A stretch of 64,000 nucleotides of DNA from Siminovitchia terrae (GCF_003605405.2 NZ_QYTW02000005.1:1-64000), one strand, 5' to 3'; positions 1 to 8,243 are shown, numbered from the stretch's first letter. Made by a program: numbers and translations. Notes: generated by a model from the sequence alone, not told the origin.

Positions 1-138
1 TTAAAAGTATTGTATTTACGTATTAAAGAACTAGAAACAAAATGGGAGGGTGGCCGTATCCAAAATTGGGCCATGGTCAGGAACCAACTACTCCTTCACG
101 ACGAACTGAAAGATAGGGTTTTAAGATACCTTGAATAA
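1..138 (+). CDS. 3' end of a protein of unknown function
   Basis: An open frame enters from the left edge and stops at TAA 136-138, giving 45 C-terminal residues that end in LRYLE. The tail is rich in charged residues and looks helical. A strong hairpin follows 30 bases later. I do not recognise the family; the start lies outside the window. Confidence 0.5.
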   Translation, partial: LKVLYLRIKELETKWEGGRIQNWAMVRNQLLLHDELKDRVLRYLE

Positions 139-169
139 AGTGTACTTACACACTTTATTTGACAAACCC

Positions 170-198
170 AATATAGCCCCATCTGGGGCTATATTTTT
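170..198. terminator. Bidirectional intrinsic terminator
   Basis: ATATAGCCCC and GGGGCTATAT form a stem with an ATCT loop, flanked by A and T runs. It sits between two convergent genes and overlaps the stop of the TIR gene. Confidence 0.75.
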
Positions 199-1037
199 AA
201 AATTTTACTACCATTAGCGAACTTTATTAACTCTTTTGATTCACCTTTAGTTTGATATAGTTTAAAATCTAACCCTAATCCTGAGATTTTATTTTCATCT
301 ATATATATTTTAAACCTTAATTTTTCATATTTATCTATGGGCATATTAAACTTATAAAGGTAAGAGTTATATGTTAATCCTAAGTGTTTGTTTTCCGCAA
401 CACCTTCAAAATAGCCATGTTCATACATTCCTGAAACAAGGCATTCGACTTTATAGAATGGGTTTTTAATATTAGATAAAAACTCAATTGTAAGGTTGTT
501 TTCAATAAATCTTTTTATGCCAACTTCTATTTCTAGCTCAAGGCAATTATCGGAGTTAGTTTTTTGACTTATAACTTCAGCATAAAGGTTACTAAATTTT
601 TCTTTATACATATTTTCTGTAGCTAAGTTTGGTTTTCCTTCAATAAACCTATTAATTTCTTCGATCGTAACCTCTAATCCATTTGTATAACAGTTGATAT
701 AAACCAGATCATTAAATATTATTGGGACATCTACATCGTCACATAACACAGGAATGAAATTTAAACCTTCTCTTGCTTTTTTATTAGTTAAATAGCTATT
801 TAAAAAAGCTTGCCATTCTCTTTCAACATGTGCGCTTTCTAAACTTTCTTTCGTAATAAACAAAAAGAAATACTGAGTTGAAGTTAATCCTTCGTTCATT
901 CGAGCAATTATGCTTTCACCAAACTCGATTGACCATGTATCATAAAATACATTATTTTTTCCGTACGTTCTTTTTAATTGAAGCGCAACTTCATTAACAA
1001 AATCTTTGTCTGTAAAAGTATGACTAATAAAAATCAC
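189..1037 (-). CDS. TIR-domain protein, putative NAD-consuming effector
   Basis: The 282-residue protein opens with a TIR fold at about residues 1-125: FISHTFTDKDFV (strand A and box 1), YDTWSIEFGESI (BB-loop region) and EREWQAFL. The Glu in the last motif is in the position of the TIR NADase catalytic Glu. Residues from about 140 on resemble nothing I know and may be the sensing part. The start is GTG with AAGGAG ten bases upstream. Bacterial TIR proteins commonly act in anti-phage defence by destroying NAD or making signal nucleotides. That role is inferred here from the domain and from a neighbouring SIR2-like gene on the same strand. A terminator separates the two genes, so they are probably not one mRNA. 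Confidence 0.75.
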   Translation of the reverse strand: MIFISHTFTDKDFVNEVALQLKRTYGKNNVFYDTWSIEFGESIIARMNEGLTSTQYFFLFITKESLESAHVEREWQAFLNSYLTNKKAREGLNFIPVLCDDVDVPIIFNDLVYINCYTNGLEVTIEEINRFIEGKPNLATENMYKEKFSNLYAEVISQKTNSDNCLELEIEVGIKRFIENNLTIEFLSNIKNPFYKVECLVSGMYEHGYFEGVAENKHLGLTYNSYLYKFNMPIDKYEKLRFKIYIDENKISGLGLDFKLYQTKGESKELIKFANGSKILKI

Positions 1038-1181
1038 CTAATATCAACTCCTTAATTTTTACAAATTACTACAAACCCAAAAGCATTTTTTGTAAAGTTG
1101 GCTGTTTTCTCCCCAGTATGTAAATCGATACCAACTACTACTTTTCTACAAGTTTCATTAAAACCCTCTAAAAACTTTTTA

Positions 1182-1210
1182 TAAAAATAAGCCCATCGTT
1201 GACCGGGCTT
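1182..1210 (-). terminator. Terminator of the DUF4917 gene
   Basis: AAGCCC and GGGCTT pair around a 10-base loop, followed on the minus strand by ATTTTT. The stem overlaps the stop codon of the upstream gene. Confidence 0.7.
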
Positions 1211-2247
1211 TATGTGTTGAGTACAATATCGGAATTAATGTGCATAACGTTATCATAAAATGTCCCAGAGTTGAAAAATAATATGGTTTTATCTCTAAAT
1301 TTGTCATTTATTGATTCTTTGATTGATTCCTGTCGAGATTTATCGAAGATTCCATATGCTATGTTTTCAATACCAGATGCATTTATAGCTTCAATTATAT
1401 GCTTGTCATTATCTGTACTAAGGTCAAGCCCAAATATTGTTAAGTCACCGTCTATTTCTTTTAACGAATCGTAACAAAATGATAGATAATGGTTATTTTC
1501 TATTTGTCTTAACTTACCTTCGTAAGATCCCTCTGAAACATAAAGTGGTGCACGATCTTTTTTTATTGATTCCACCACTGATTGTATAAGGTAGTCGTGC
1601 CTATTTTCCACCTTCACAACATCACCCAAATGGTTTATGTAAAAGTGTAATGCACCATGTAAGTAAAATAATTTCAATCCATCTAAATTTTTATTAGGGT
1701 TAAAATATAAATAACCTTTAGGACGTCTGGTAAAAAAATCAGTCACGTTTCTTCTTTGTTTACTTAAAAGTTCATTTATCAACCAATAAGGTATTAAGTC
1801 ATAATTAGTGGTAAATACGCTATCAGTGAAAACGCGGAAGCAATAGTTTTGCTTTACGTTAGTTTGTAAGTACAGATTTTCATAATCTGGATGGACACTG
1901 ATAATTGACGAAATCAATGAACTTTTTATTCTTTCGTAGCTATCCTGTAATTGGGTTGTATCAATGTTAAACTTTTTGTTTATTTTAATCGCATTTAAAA
2001 GATGCTCCATAATGTGTTCAAAGTTGCTGGTATTAAATGATTTAAAAAGCTTTCGGTCAATATCATCCATTTCGTATTCTACATTTTCATATAACGAATT
2101 ATAGCTAAACTTGTCCCATACGCTAATAGAAAAACCATTTCCTATCAATAAATGATTAGGCTTTATTTTTTGTTCGAAATATAAATCTTTATAATCATTC
2201 AATAAAATAACATCCTCTCTTATTTGATTCCTATAACCTTGATTCAA
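1210..2247 (-). CDS. DUF4917 / SIR2-like protein
   Basis: This 345-residue protein has the marks of the SIR2-like superfamily. LLIGNGFSISVW at about 33-44 corresponds to the nucleotide-binding GAG motif. FTTNYDLIPYW at about 146 corresponds to the catalytic Asn region, and YLHGALHF at about 195 supplies the His. LTIFGLDLSTDNDKHI near 270 closes the fold. Overall it matches the DUF4917 family. SIR2-like NADases act in several abortive-infection systems (Thoeris ThsA, DSR, SIR2-Ago), often next to TIR proteins as here. Whether this protein degrades NAD is not shown. Its 5' end faces the LexA-controlled promoter of the divergent WYL gene. Confidence 0.7.
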   Translation of the reverse strand: MNQGYRNQIREDVILLNDYKDLYFEQKIKPNHLLIGNGFSISVWDKFSYNSLYENVEYEMDDIDRKLFKSFNTSNFEHIMEHLLNAIKINKKFNIDTTQLQDSYERIKSSLISSIISVHPDYENLYLQTNVKQNYCFRVFTDSVFTTNYDLIPYWLINELLSKQRRNVTDFFTRRPKGYLYFNPNKNLDGLKLFYLHGALHFYINHLGDVVKVENRHDYLIQSVVESIKKDRAPLYVSEGSYEGKLRQIENNHYLSFCYDSLKEIDGDLTIFGLDLSTDNDKHIIEAINASGIENIAYGIFDKSRQESIKESINDKFRDKTILFFNSGTFYDNVMHINSDIVLNT

Positions 2248-2279
2248 CGTTTATGTCAAAATACCTCCTTTTATTTCTA

Positions 2280-2335
2280 TTGCACACAGAACGATTGTTC
2301 GCATATAATATAAAATAAATACAAACAATTGTTCG
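2280..2335 (+). promoter_or_regulatory. SOS promoter with two LexA/DinR boxes
   Basis: TTGCAC (2280-2285) and TATAAT (2304-2309) are 18 bases apart. A perfect GAAC-N4-GTTC box lies between them at 2289-2300. A second box with one mismatch (AAAC AATT GTTC, 2323-2334) overlaps the transcription start region. Binding here would block the WYL gene until DNA damage. Confidence 0.75.
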
Positions 2336-2345
2336 GGGTGATGAT

Positions 2346-2561
2346 ATGAAAAGCTTGTTAAAGCGTGCAGTAGAATCCAAACAGAGACTTGAAATGATCT
2401 ACATAAACAGGGACAACCAAATGTCTCAGCGCGTCATTAAAGTGATAGCCGTTACTGATTCCGCATTAAAAGCCTACTGTTATCATAAAAGACAATTCCG
2501 CACCTTTAACCTAGCCAACATATTATCGGTCGCCCCGGTAAGGCAAAGGAGGGGAGCATAG
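2346..2561 (+). CDS. Small WYL-domain protein, SOS-controlled
   Basis: The 71-residue protein matches the short stand-alone WYL-like proteins of Bacillus: LLKRAVESKQRLEMIYI, then a beta-rich stretch, then FNLANILSVAP. WYL domains bind ligands or nucleic acid and often regulate phage and defence genes, but this one has no DNA-binding domain of its own. The start ATG follows GGGGTGAT. Two LexA boxes precede it, so it should respond to DNA damage. The zinc-ribbon gene downstream is four bases away and probably cotranscribed. Confidence 0.65.
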   Translation: MKSLLKRAVESKQRLEMIYINRDNQMSQRVIKVIAVTDSALKAYCYHKRQFRTFNLANILSVAPVRQRRGA

Positions 2562-2564
2562 ATT

Positions 2565-2780
2565 ATGAAGCGAAATCCAACCCAATATGCACAGTTGATT
2601 TCAAAATTTATCTCAGAAGTAAGGAACATATATGAGCGTGAAAATGGAGAGCCTGAAGTTAAACCTCTTATTAATTGTCCTGTTTGCCAAGCAGAAACAG
2701 ACAACTATGGTTGTGTTTGGCAATACAATAAACACGTACAGTTTTACTGTGAAAACTGTGACTTCGGCTTTATGCAATAA
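2565..2780 (+). CDS. Small zinc-ribbon-like protein
   Basis: A 71-residue protein with CPVC at about 45 and CENC at about 65, a four-cysteine pattern expected to bind one zinc. The N-terminal half is helical (YAQLISKFISEVRNIYERE). It starts four bases after the WYL gene and shares its SOS promoter. The function is unknown; similar small proteins occur in phages and integrative elements. Confidence 0.6.
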   Translation: MKRNPTQYAQLISKFISEVRNIYERENGEPEVKPLINCPVCQAETDNYGCVWQYNKHVQFYCENCDFGFMQ

Positions 2781-2784
2781 GTGA

Positions 2785-2815
2785 AGGTCCTTCTCTTTTG
2801 AGAGGGGCTTTTATT
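2785..2815. terminator. Weak terminator between convergent genes
   Basis: CTCTTTTGAGAG stem with outer pairs and a short T run, placed between the zinc-ribbon gene and the convergent HTH gene. Confidence 0.4.
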
Positions 2816-3708
2816 CATCCAGCCATAAATCCCCGATCAAAATAAAGCTTGTCCATTAAGTTGTTGACAATGCCATTAAAGTATCCAAAGATGTTATTCA
2901 TTTGCACGCCCGTTTTAACCTTCATGACAAATTCTTTTATCGCTCTGACACCGATAGCCAACTCCTGGTCACTATTAAATGCTCTGTCGCCAGTAAAGAC
3001 ATTCACAACACGATTGCATTGCTTAACAACCTTCCAAAATTCTTGGATGGTTAAGGAATCTTTATAAAAATAGCTGACCAAAGATGCAAAGTGTTTAGGT
3101 ACCCAATAGCCCACAAACTCTGCTTGTTTAAAATTATCCTCGTTAGTTAATAGAGATTCGGTGGCAGGCCTGCCATCTCGGCTTTTCCCCGGAAATGGGG
3201 AAAAGTCCTTCATAAAATCATTAACAGCAACATCATTACGTTTATTTATAAGATTTTGTTTTAAAGGATTAGAACTTGTTTTAATGGTCGGACACTTTGT
3301 CGGACTTTTAACAGGGGCCTTGTCGGACACTTCTTCATTAATAGGTTGAATAATGATAGCATTAGCTGTCTGCAGCATATCGGATTTTCTTTTCATGGCT
3401 ACCTGACGGATCATGTCCAACTGTTCTAATTTCTTCATTAATCTTTGTACAGTTTTATAAGAAACCTCTAATTTATCAGCAATTGAATTTTTGCATAGGA
3501 AACTAACGCCAACATATTTACAGCTGTGGCGCTTTAAAATTTCCAATAGATCAATAAGCCTAGCCTGTACATCGGCACGCTTAACAGATGATTTGATAAT
3601 GTCTCTGTAAGTTCGTACAGCTTCATTTAATGATTCCACGTCTTTAAATGTAGAAAGGTTAGTATATGATTCTTCTTGAGCAATTACATCAATGCGGGTT
3701 TTCATCAT
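2815..3708 (-). CDS. HTH-domain protein of a mobile element
   Basis: The start ATG at 3708 is chosen because AAAGGAG lies five bases upstream on this strand; the frame is open further but without a ribosome site. The 297-residue product has a helix-turn-helix at about 70-115 (NSIADKLEVSYKTVQRLMKKLEQL), a polar linker with KSPTKCPT, and a helical C-terminal domain. Proteins of this shape are common next to integrases in Bacillus plasmids and integrative elements and may control replication or excision. I cannot assign a defined function. The gene sits 350 bases from the att site and has an unusual leader. Confidence 0.55.
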   Translation of the reverse strand: MMKTRIDVIAQEESYTNLSTFKDVESLNEAVRTYRDIIKSSVKRADVQARLIDLLEILKRHSCKYVGVSFLCKNSIADKLEVSYKTVQRLMKKLEQLDMIRQVAMKRKSDMLQTANAIIIQPINEEVSDKAPVKSPTKCPTIKTSSNPLKQNLINKRNDVAVNDFMKDFSPFPGKSRDGRPATESLLTNEDNFKQAEFVGYWVPKHFASLVSYFYKDSLTIQEFWKVVKQCNRVVNVFTGDRAFNSDQELAIGVRAIKEFVMKVKTGVQMNNIFGYFNGIVNNLMDKLYFDRGFMAG

Positions 3709-3726
3709 ACTGTCTCCTTTGCGGAA

Positions 3727-3762
3727 ACAAAAAAGCAACGGCCTGTTGTGCAAACCGTTGCT
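3727..3762 (-). terminator. Leader terminator (possible attenuator)
   Basis: On the minus strand AGCAACGG and CCGTTGCT form a stem followed by a T run. It lies between the expected promoter region and the ribosome site of the HTH gene, so transcripts must pass it before the coding region. Confidence 0.55.
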
Positions 3763-3832
3763 AAATAAACCCTATGATTGTAAAATGTTCATAAGGGTAC
3801 AGCAAGTGTTTGCCTGGTGCGTCAGGCGGACG

Positions 3833-3861
3833 GTATAAGGGTGTGGGGACACCACTTATAC
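3833..3861 (-). promoter_or_regulatory. Second structured leader hairpin
   Basis: GTATAAG-GGTGT and ACACC-CTTATAC pair with a one-base bulge and a four-base loop. It lies upstream of the leader terminator of the HTH gene. Confidence 0.4.
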
Positions 3862-4056
3862 ACGCTGTGCTCTTTTGTTTTTATTAGTTAGTTTTCCAGT
3901 TCATCCTTTAACGCTTGTGACCAACGTGTGACCAACTTTTGATATTTTGTGACCAAAAGTGTTAAAACCAGAAAGTTATTGAGAGTTTAAAAGTTAAGTA
4001 ATGCCGCCATATCAATGATTTGAGAGTAGGTGATTTTTGATGATAGTATATCCTAT

Positions 4057-4102
4057 CACCTTGACAGGGTGGAGGTCGCTGGTTCGAACCCAGTCGGAAT
4101 CA
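4057..4102 (+). other. att site: 3' fragment of tRNA-Val(GAC)
   Basis: The segment equals the 3' part of a tRNA. It has anticodon arm CACC-TTGACAG-GGTG with anticodon GAC, T arm CTGG-TTCGAAC-CCAG, and an acceptor strand ending GGAATCA. The 5' half of the tRNA is absent, as expected for the attR side of an element that integrates in a tRNA 3' end. The broken integrase 150 bases downstream supports this. Confidence 0.7.
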
Positions 4103-4108
4103 TCGCAC

Positions 4109-4147
4109 GGCGTCAGACGTTGGTATTACAGCGTTTGGCGCCTTTTT
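4109..4147 (+). terminator. Terminator behind the tRNA fragment
   Basis: GGCG-CAGACG pairs with CGTTTG-CGCC (one G-T pair), followed by TTTTT. It is probably the tRNA gene's terminator carried with the att core. Confidence 0.6.
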
Positions 4148-4159
4148 CTATGCGTTGAC

Positions 4160-4250
4160 ATAAGCGAAGACTTAGGTGTCAGGGTAGCGGTCCTTTAAAC
4201 CGACAAGGTGGCGGTTCTCATGTTCGGTGACATAATCGAAAGGAGCGACC
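4160..4250 (+). repeat. Short direct repeats before the integrase
   Basis: TTGACATAAGCGAA and GGTGACATAATCGAAA recur about 75 bases apart, with further related GGTAGCGGTTC-like units between. They could be integrase or excisionase arm sites; this is inference from position only. Confidence 0.3.
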
Positions 4251-4253
4251 AAA

Positions 4254-5287
4254 TTGACGGACATTCGAAAAGGGAAACGCGTTAAGAACTCTCGCTCAAC
4301 AGTCCAGAGAAACACGTACAAACTCGACAAGTTGTTCGAACAGTTTAAGGAAGTAAAGAAAGCCGAAGGTATTGCCTACAGCACGATCAGTCAATATGAC
4401 GAGAATTTCGCTTACTTTGTCGACTATTTAGACTGTGCAGACATACCCCATGATATACGCAAGATAAACGAGGACGTTTTACGAAGTTACGTAGTTTATA
4501 TGCGTGAAGAAATCGCGCGGTATTAGGGGCACAAGTATAAGCCTGAGGCCGTACAGACAAAAGGCTTGGCGCCAAGCACGATTAATACGAGGCTTAAAAC
4601 GTTACGTGTTATGTTTAACTGTTTAATAGAAAAAGGGCTGATTAGAAGTAATCCCGCATTAGGCGCAAAGAACGTATCCGAACCCGAAGAAGCGATATGC
4701 GTACTGGAAGCGGATGAACTTCGTCAGTTATTATCCTCACCAAATCAACGGCAATTCGCGGACTTCCGAGATTACGTATTAATGAACTTCCTACTCGACG
4801 GCATGACGCGGATCAGTGAAGCTTTTCCGACTTCAATCTGAAAGAACACCTCATAACCATACCGGCGTCAATCGCTAAGAACGGTAAGTTTCGAATTTTA
4901 CCAATGAGCCAATCGACAACGAAATTAATTGGAGAGTTAATTCGGGAGAATAAAGAGGACTTTGATAGCGAGTACGTTTTCCTAGCTAACTACGGCGAGC
5001 CTGTGTCTCGGGATCACTTCCGTAAACAGCATAATATGTTCGCTAAAAGGGCGGGCATCAAGAAAAATGTTCATCCGCATTTATTTCGCCATACAGCCGC
5101 AACTATGTTCCTCGAAAACGCTGGAGATATGCGTCACCTTCAATTACTATTAGGGCATTCTGACTTGCGGATGGTGCTCCGGTATACGCATCTGTCAGGT
5201 AAATCATTAGCGAAGCAGCATGCGGCATACTCTGGCATTAACCAGGTAATCGGAAAAAATAATAAACCTCGTAAAATTAAACGGTAA
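4254..5287 (+). pseudogene. Tyrosine-recombinase integrase, broken
   Basis: The gene starts at TTG 4254 behind AAAGGAG. It encodes an N-terminal SAM-like domain (STISQYDENFAYFVDYL) and a catalytic domain with R (GMTRISEA), HLFRH, LLGHSDL and RYTHL, the complete R-H-R-H-Y set. Two lesions interrupt it: an in-frame TAG at 4524-4526 and a one-base deletion near 4824 that shifts the frame. Without these, the three pieces join into one protein of about 345 residues. It lies next to the tRNA-Val att copy and was presumably the integrase of the downstream prophage. The prophage is therefore unlikely to excise by itself. Confidence 0.85.
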
Positions 5288-5332
5288 TCAGATAAAGACC
5301 TCGCAGTTAAGCGGGGTCTTTATCTGATTACC
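5283..5332. terminator. Bidirectional terminator
   Basis: An 18-base inverted repeat (GGTAATCAGATAAAGACC and its complement) with a short loop lies between the convergent integrase and membrane-protein genes and contains both stop codons. Confidence 0.8.
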
Positions 5333-5941
5333 GGGGCATACCATACATCATCGAAATACATACCGCTGTCATTACGCCCAAACGTATACTTTACGATATT
5401 GTCGCCTTCAACATGGTACGGAACCTCCCAAAATATGGTAAGCTTTTTTACTTCGTCGAAATCCTTCATACTCGCGGCCAAATCTTCGGAGTAATTTTCC
5501 GTCATGTTACGTGTGTTTTTGGCGCCAATCTTCACGTCCCACACATAGAATACCTGTACTTTACTAATCGAGGTCTTATGATATTCCTTGTCAGTACGTT
5601 CTTCTATGTGGTTTTCTATCGACCATTCTGCACTTGTTTCTACAGGGTCTATGCCTTCGGAGGATTCTTCCTCTTTATCATCGGAAACCTCGTCTTCCTC
5701 TGCATCCTTCTCAGGCTTGTCGTCGTCATTCTTAACATCTGCAACTGCTCGATCTGATTTATCCGGCTCGTCTGTGTCAGTGGTAGCGATGAATCCAATG
5801 ACGGATATAACAAGAATTGCAATACAGCTTCCCATCATTATTAAAGCCTATTTTTCGGATACTCTTAAAAATTACAAGAATCGCCGACACAATTAATGTT
5901 GGTACGGCTATTAGGGCTAGTACGAAAAATAAAGTGTTCAA
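5320..5941 (-). pseudogene. Membrane-anchored protein, split by a frameshift
   Basis: A TTG at 5941 behind GAGGAGAG starts a segment NTLFFVLALIAVPTLIVSAI plus a basic stretch, clearly a membrane anchor. This frame stops at TAATAATGATG, and the next frame restarts at the overlapping ATG (5838). The second part has another hydrophobic segment, an acidic linker (about 30-65) and a 100-residue soluble domain ending WYAPVIR. The break may be a recent frameshift. Alternatively, the stop-start overlap could allow coupled translation of two parts. The family is unknown to me. Its position beside an integrase is common for phage membrane or immunity proteins. Confidence 0.5.
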
Positions 5942-6125
5942 TAATAACTCTCCTCTGCGTCCTTTATACAGGAATATTCTACAACATTAAAAAGTTTTTT
6001 CATGGAAAATGGTCCAATTTTCGATAGTCTCGTATCCTTCCTTAGTGACATCGGAAAATTATTCCAAAATAAATGTCCCACTTTTTAATTTTTACTGACG
6101 ATATACGAGTAAGGAAATTGATAGA

Positions 6126-6392
6126 TTGGGTTACACGGATTCACAAGACAACCTCGTAAGCATTGAAGCCCAAACGGAGCACTCGCTAACTACCGGCAAG
6201 TCTGAGACACGCATCTTCGTCAAAATGTACGTTGATGCTGTTCGGTCCGGCCTAATCGCAGACATGGGCGAGGATGAAATGTTCGGCACTTATATCGATC
6301 AGCGAGATGAGTTTTTGAGAGATTGGGAGTCTGAGGAATATTCTCCTACTGGATCACTTGTTTTTAAAGAGGAAGATGTTGAGGTTAATTGA
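6126..6392 (+). CDS. Small acidic protein, unknown
   Basis: An 88-residue acidic protein starting at TTG 6126 behind AAGGAAA. It contains FVKMYVDAVRSGLIADMGEDE and a Glu-rich tail. The size and setting suggest a phage early gene, but I recognise no family. An inverted repeat without a T run (AGAGCGC...GCGCTCT, 6421-6443) follows. Confidence 0.4.
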   Translation: MGYTDSQDNLVSIEAQTEHSLTTGKSETRIFVKMYVDAVRSGLIADMGEDEMFGTYIDQRDEFLRDWESEEYSPTGSLVFKEEDVEVN

Positions 6393-6504
6393 AGAACTTA
6401 GGAAAGAGGCAGGATATTAAAGAGCGCCTGGCGGAAGCGCTCTTCAGGAGGTGAGTTAAAGGGCTTAAATAACGTTGTGGTGTCGGTCTACGTATGTGGA
6501 TGGA

Positions 6505-6639
6505 CTAGTAACGGACAAATGCTGTGCCGACAATAATCAACAGAATGAAAAGCACCACGATTAACGCGAAGGAGCTGCCCATTCCATAACCACCGCCGTA
6601 ACCGTAACCACCACGTCCACAACCGCCGAAGCATCCCAT
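6505..6639 (-). CDS. YjcZ-family small membrane protein
   Basis: A 44-residue protein starting at ATG 6639 behind GGTGGTGA. A Gly/Tyr/Cys-rich head ([18 protein letters not shown]) is followed by one membrane helix [19 protein letters not shown]. This is the pattern of YjcZ-type proteins, which are widespread in Bacillus, made during sporulation and sometimes carried by prophages. Its role is not well defined. It is oriented against the phage genes around it. Confidence 0.75.
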   Translation of the reverse strand: MGCFGGCGRGGYGYGGGYGMGSSFALIVVLFILLIIVGTAFVRY

Positions 6640-6760
6640 ATAATTCACCACCTTTCGAAAGGATAGTTCAGTTTATGCAAGTTTCTATAAAACGAGCTAG
6701 TAAGAAGCGGAAAGGGAGTAAAATGGTTGAATTTATTAGATTTAATAGAGGAGATTACAA

Positions 6761-7168
6761 ATGAATCAACGTATGCCGGTACAAGAGTACAGAAAGATTA
6801 GGAGACCACGGTCTAAGTACCGGAACAAAAAGGTCGAGGTTGATGGCCATGTTTTTGACAGTATCGCAGAGTCAAAGTACTACCAACAACTAAAGTGGCT
6901 GGAAGCCAATAAGCAGATATTGTTCTTCCGTCCTCAGCCCAGGTACTTGCTCCAAGAAGCCTTTGAAAAGGATGGCAAGACTCATAGAAAGATAGAGTAC
7001 ATTGCGGACTTTGAGATACACCATACGGACGGATCCATTGAAGTGGTGGATGTAAAGGGAGTCAAGACGGATGTTTTCCGGATGAAGGAAAAGATGTTTC
7101 ATAAGCGGTACCCGCACAAGTTGTCGATTGTGCAATACGAGAACGGGAGATTTGAGGAAGTGAACTAA
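6761..7168 (+). CDS. DUF1064 phage nuclease-like protein
   Basis: The 135-residue protein fits DUF1064: SKYRNKKVEVDGHVFDSIAESKYYQQL near 20-45, then RPQPRYLLQ, IEYIADFEI and VVDVKG. The E-x-D-x-K arrangement recalls a restriction-endonuclease fold. DUF1064 genes are common in early regions of Firmicute phages and may process DNA ends; the activity here is inferred. Its stop codon overlaps the ATG of the following methylase remnant (TAATG). Confidence 0.8.
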   Translation: MNQRMPVQEYRKIRRPRSKYRNKKVEVDGHVFDSIAESKYYQQLKWLEANKQILFFRPQPRYLLQEAFEKDGKTHRKIEYIADFEIHHTDGSIEVVDVKGVKTDVFRMKEKMFHKRYPHKLSIVQYENGRFEEVN

Positions 7169-7631
7169 TGAAAGCTAGATCACCTTTAATTTGGTTCGGC
7201 GGCATAGTACCAGCTCTAGTCAAAACCCGGCGATGGGGTATGTCAACGCCTGTCAGGTCATTCGGAAGTTCGTCAAAAGGATGCAGGGAGTAATGATCGA
7301 AAGGCTGGATTTCAGGACCTTAATAGAAAAATACGATTCGGAAGAAGCCTTTTTTTATGTTGATCCTCCATATGCCGGCCGAGAAAAGTCTTATGCAGGA
7401 GGGTTCACGTTGGAAGATCATTACGAACTGGGAGAATTGCTTAATTCAGCTCGAGGGAAAGTGATCCTATCTTATTACGATGATCCAATAATCGCCGAAA
7501 TTTATGGTCATTGGAACATTGAGCGACACAGCGCCTTTAAGCAGGCGGTAGGCGGACAGAACGTTGGAGGCCTGGCAGAGGAATTGCTGATCATGAATTA
7601 TGAGACAAGGCAGTTAAGTTTATTTGATTAA
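7168..7631 (+). pseudogene. Dam-type DNA adenine methylase, internal deletion
   Basis: ATG 7168 begins MKARSPLIWFGG, the SAM-binding start of phage Dam methylases. About 13 codons later the frame jumps into NPAMGYVNACQVIRKFVKRM, which normally lies far downstream. Motif IV DPPY (FFYVDPPYAGRE) and the C-terminus RQLSLFD are intact in the second frame. The central target-recognition region is therefore missing and the join is out of frame. The remnant is inactive unless the distal part is translated alone. Confidence 0.75.
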
Positions 7632-7664
7632 CGCATAGCTCAATGTGAGAGAAGAAGAGATATC

Positions 7665-7763
7665 TTAAGGGGCCATAGCAGCTGTTACAAGAGCTGATCC
7701 ACAAAGCGCGGTCAAATGACCAGTAATATCAGCTAAACTTTCTAACAAGAAATTAATTGTCAT
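7665..7763 (-). CDS. 32-residue hydrophobic peptide
   Basis: ATG 7763 follows a strong AGGGTGGTGG site. The product MTINFLLESLADITG plus a small-residue tail ALVTAAMAP is moderately hydrophobic. Such small peptides sit beside YjcZ-like and phage genes in Bacillus. I do not recognise it; the ribosome site is the main support. Confidence 0.4.
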   Translation of the reverse strand: MTINFLLESLADITGHLTALCGSALVTAAMAP

Positions 7764-7961
7764 ATCAACCACCACCCTGTTTTTAGCTTTAAATAATAAT
7801 TGCAATGTAATAAGCAATACAAATAACACTGCTAATGGTCTTTGACCAGATGGTCCCTTAAAACATATCTAAAGATATATTAACATTTATTTCGGTTAGA
7901 GGAACAGATTTTAGTAAATACGCTGGTTAAAAGAGCAGGGGAACATCCTCCCCTAGCTATC

Positions 7962-8243
7962 TTAACCAAGATGAAGGAACGCGAACAGATAAGGTAATAA
8001 GAAAATTAACAGAGACAATAGGGTTAAACTTATACCTACCCAAAAATATTTCCTCCAACATTGAATAACTACACCAAGAATGAAGACTGCTGCAGGAATT
8101 AACCAAAGGGGCATTGGAAACATGGGGGCATCTGGACCATATTCTGATATAGCTCCGGAAGCTGTCCAATAGGATACAGGAAGGACCAAAAGACCGCATA
8201 AAGGAAGATAAACAAATCGTAGTATATTGACGATTTTTTTCAT
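7962..8243 (-). CDS. Small three-helix membrane protein
   Basis: A 93-residue protein starting at ATG 8243 behind AAAGGAG. It has hydrophobic segments at about 8-27, 46-62 and 68-90 and no soluble domain. No family is recognised. It is oriented against the phage early genes and could be an accessory gene. Confidence 0.55.
   Translation of the reverse strand: MKKIVNILRFVYLPLCGLLVLPVSYWTASGAISEYGPDAPMFPMPLWLIPAAVFILGVVIQCWRKYFWVGISLTLLSLLIFLLPYLFAFLHLG

Noticed and set aside
1052-1190. Minus-strand frame of about 45 codons between the TIR and DUF4917 genes (ending GFVVICKN)
   Set aside because: It begins inside the DUF4917 terminator hairpin and has no start with a ribosome site; it may be a remnant or chance.
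4057-4102. Functional tRNA-Val gene
   Set aside because: The acceptor 5' strand and D arm are absent, so it cannot fold as a tRNA; only the 3' att portion is present.
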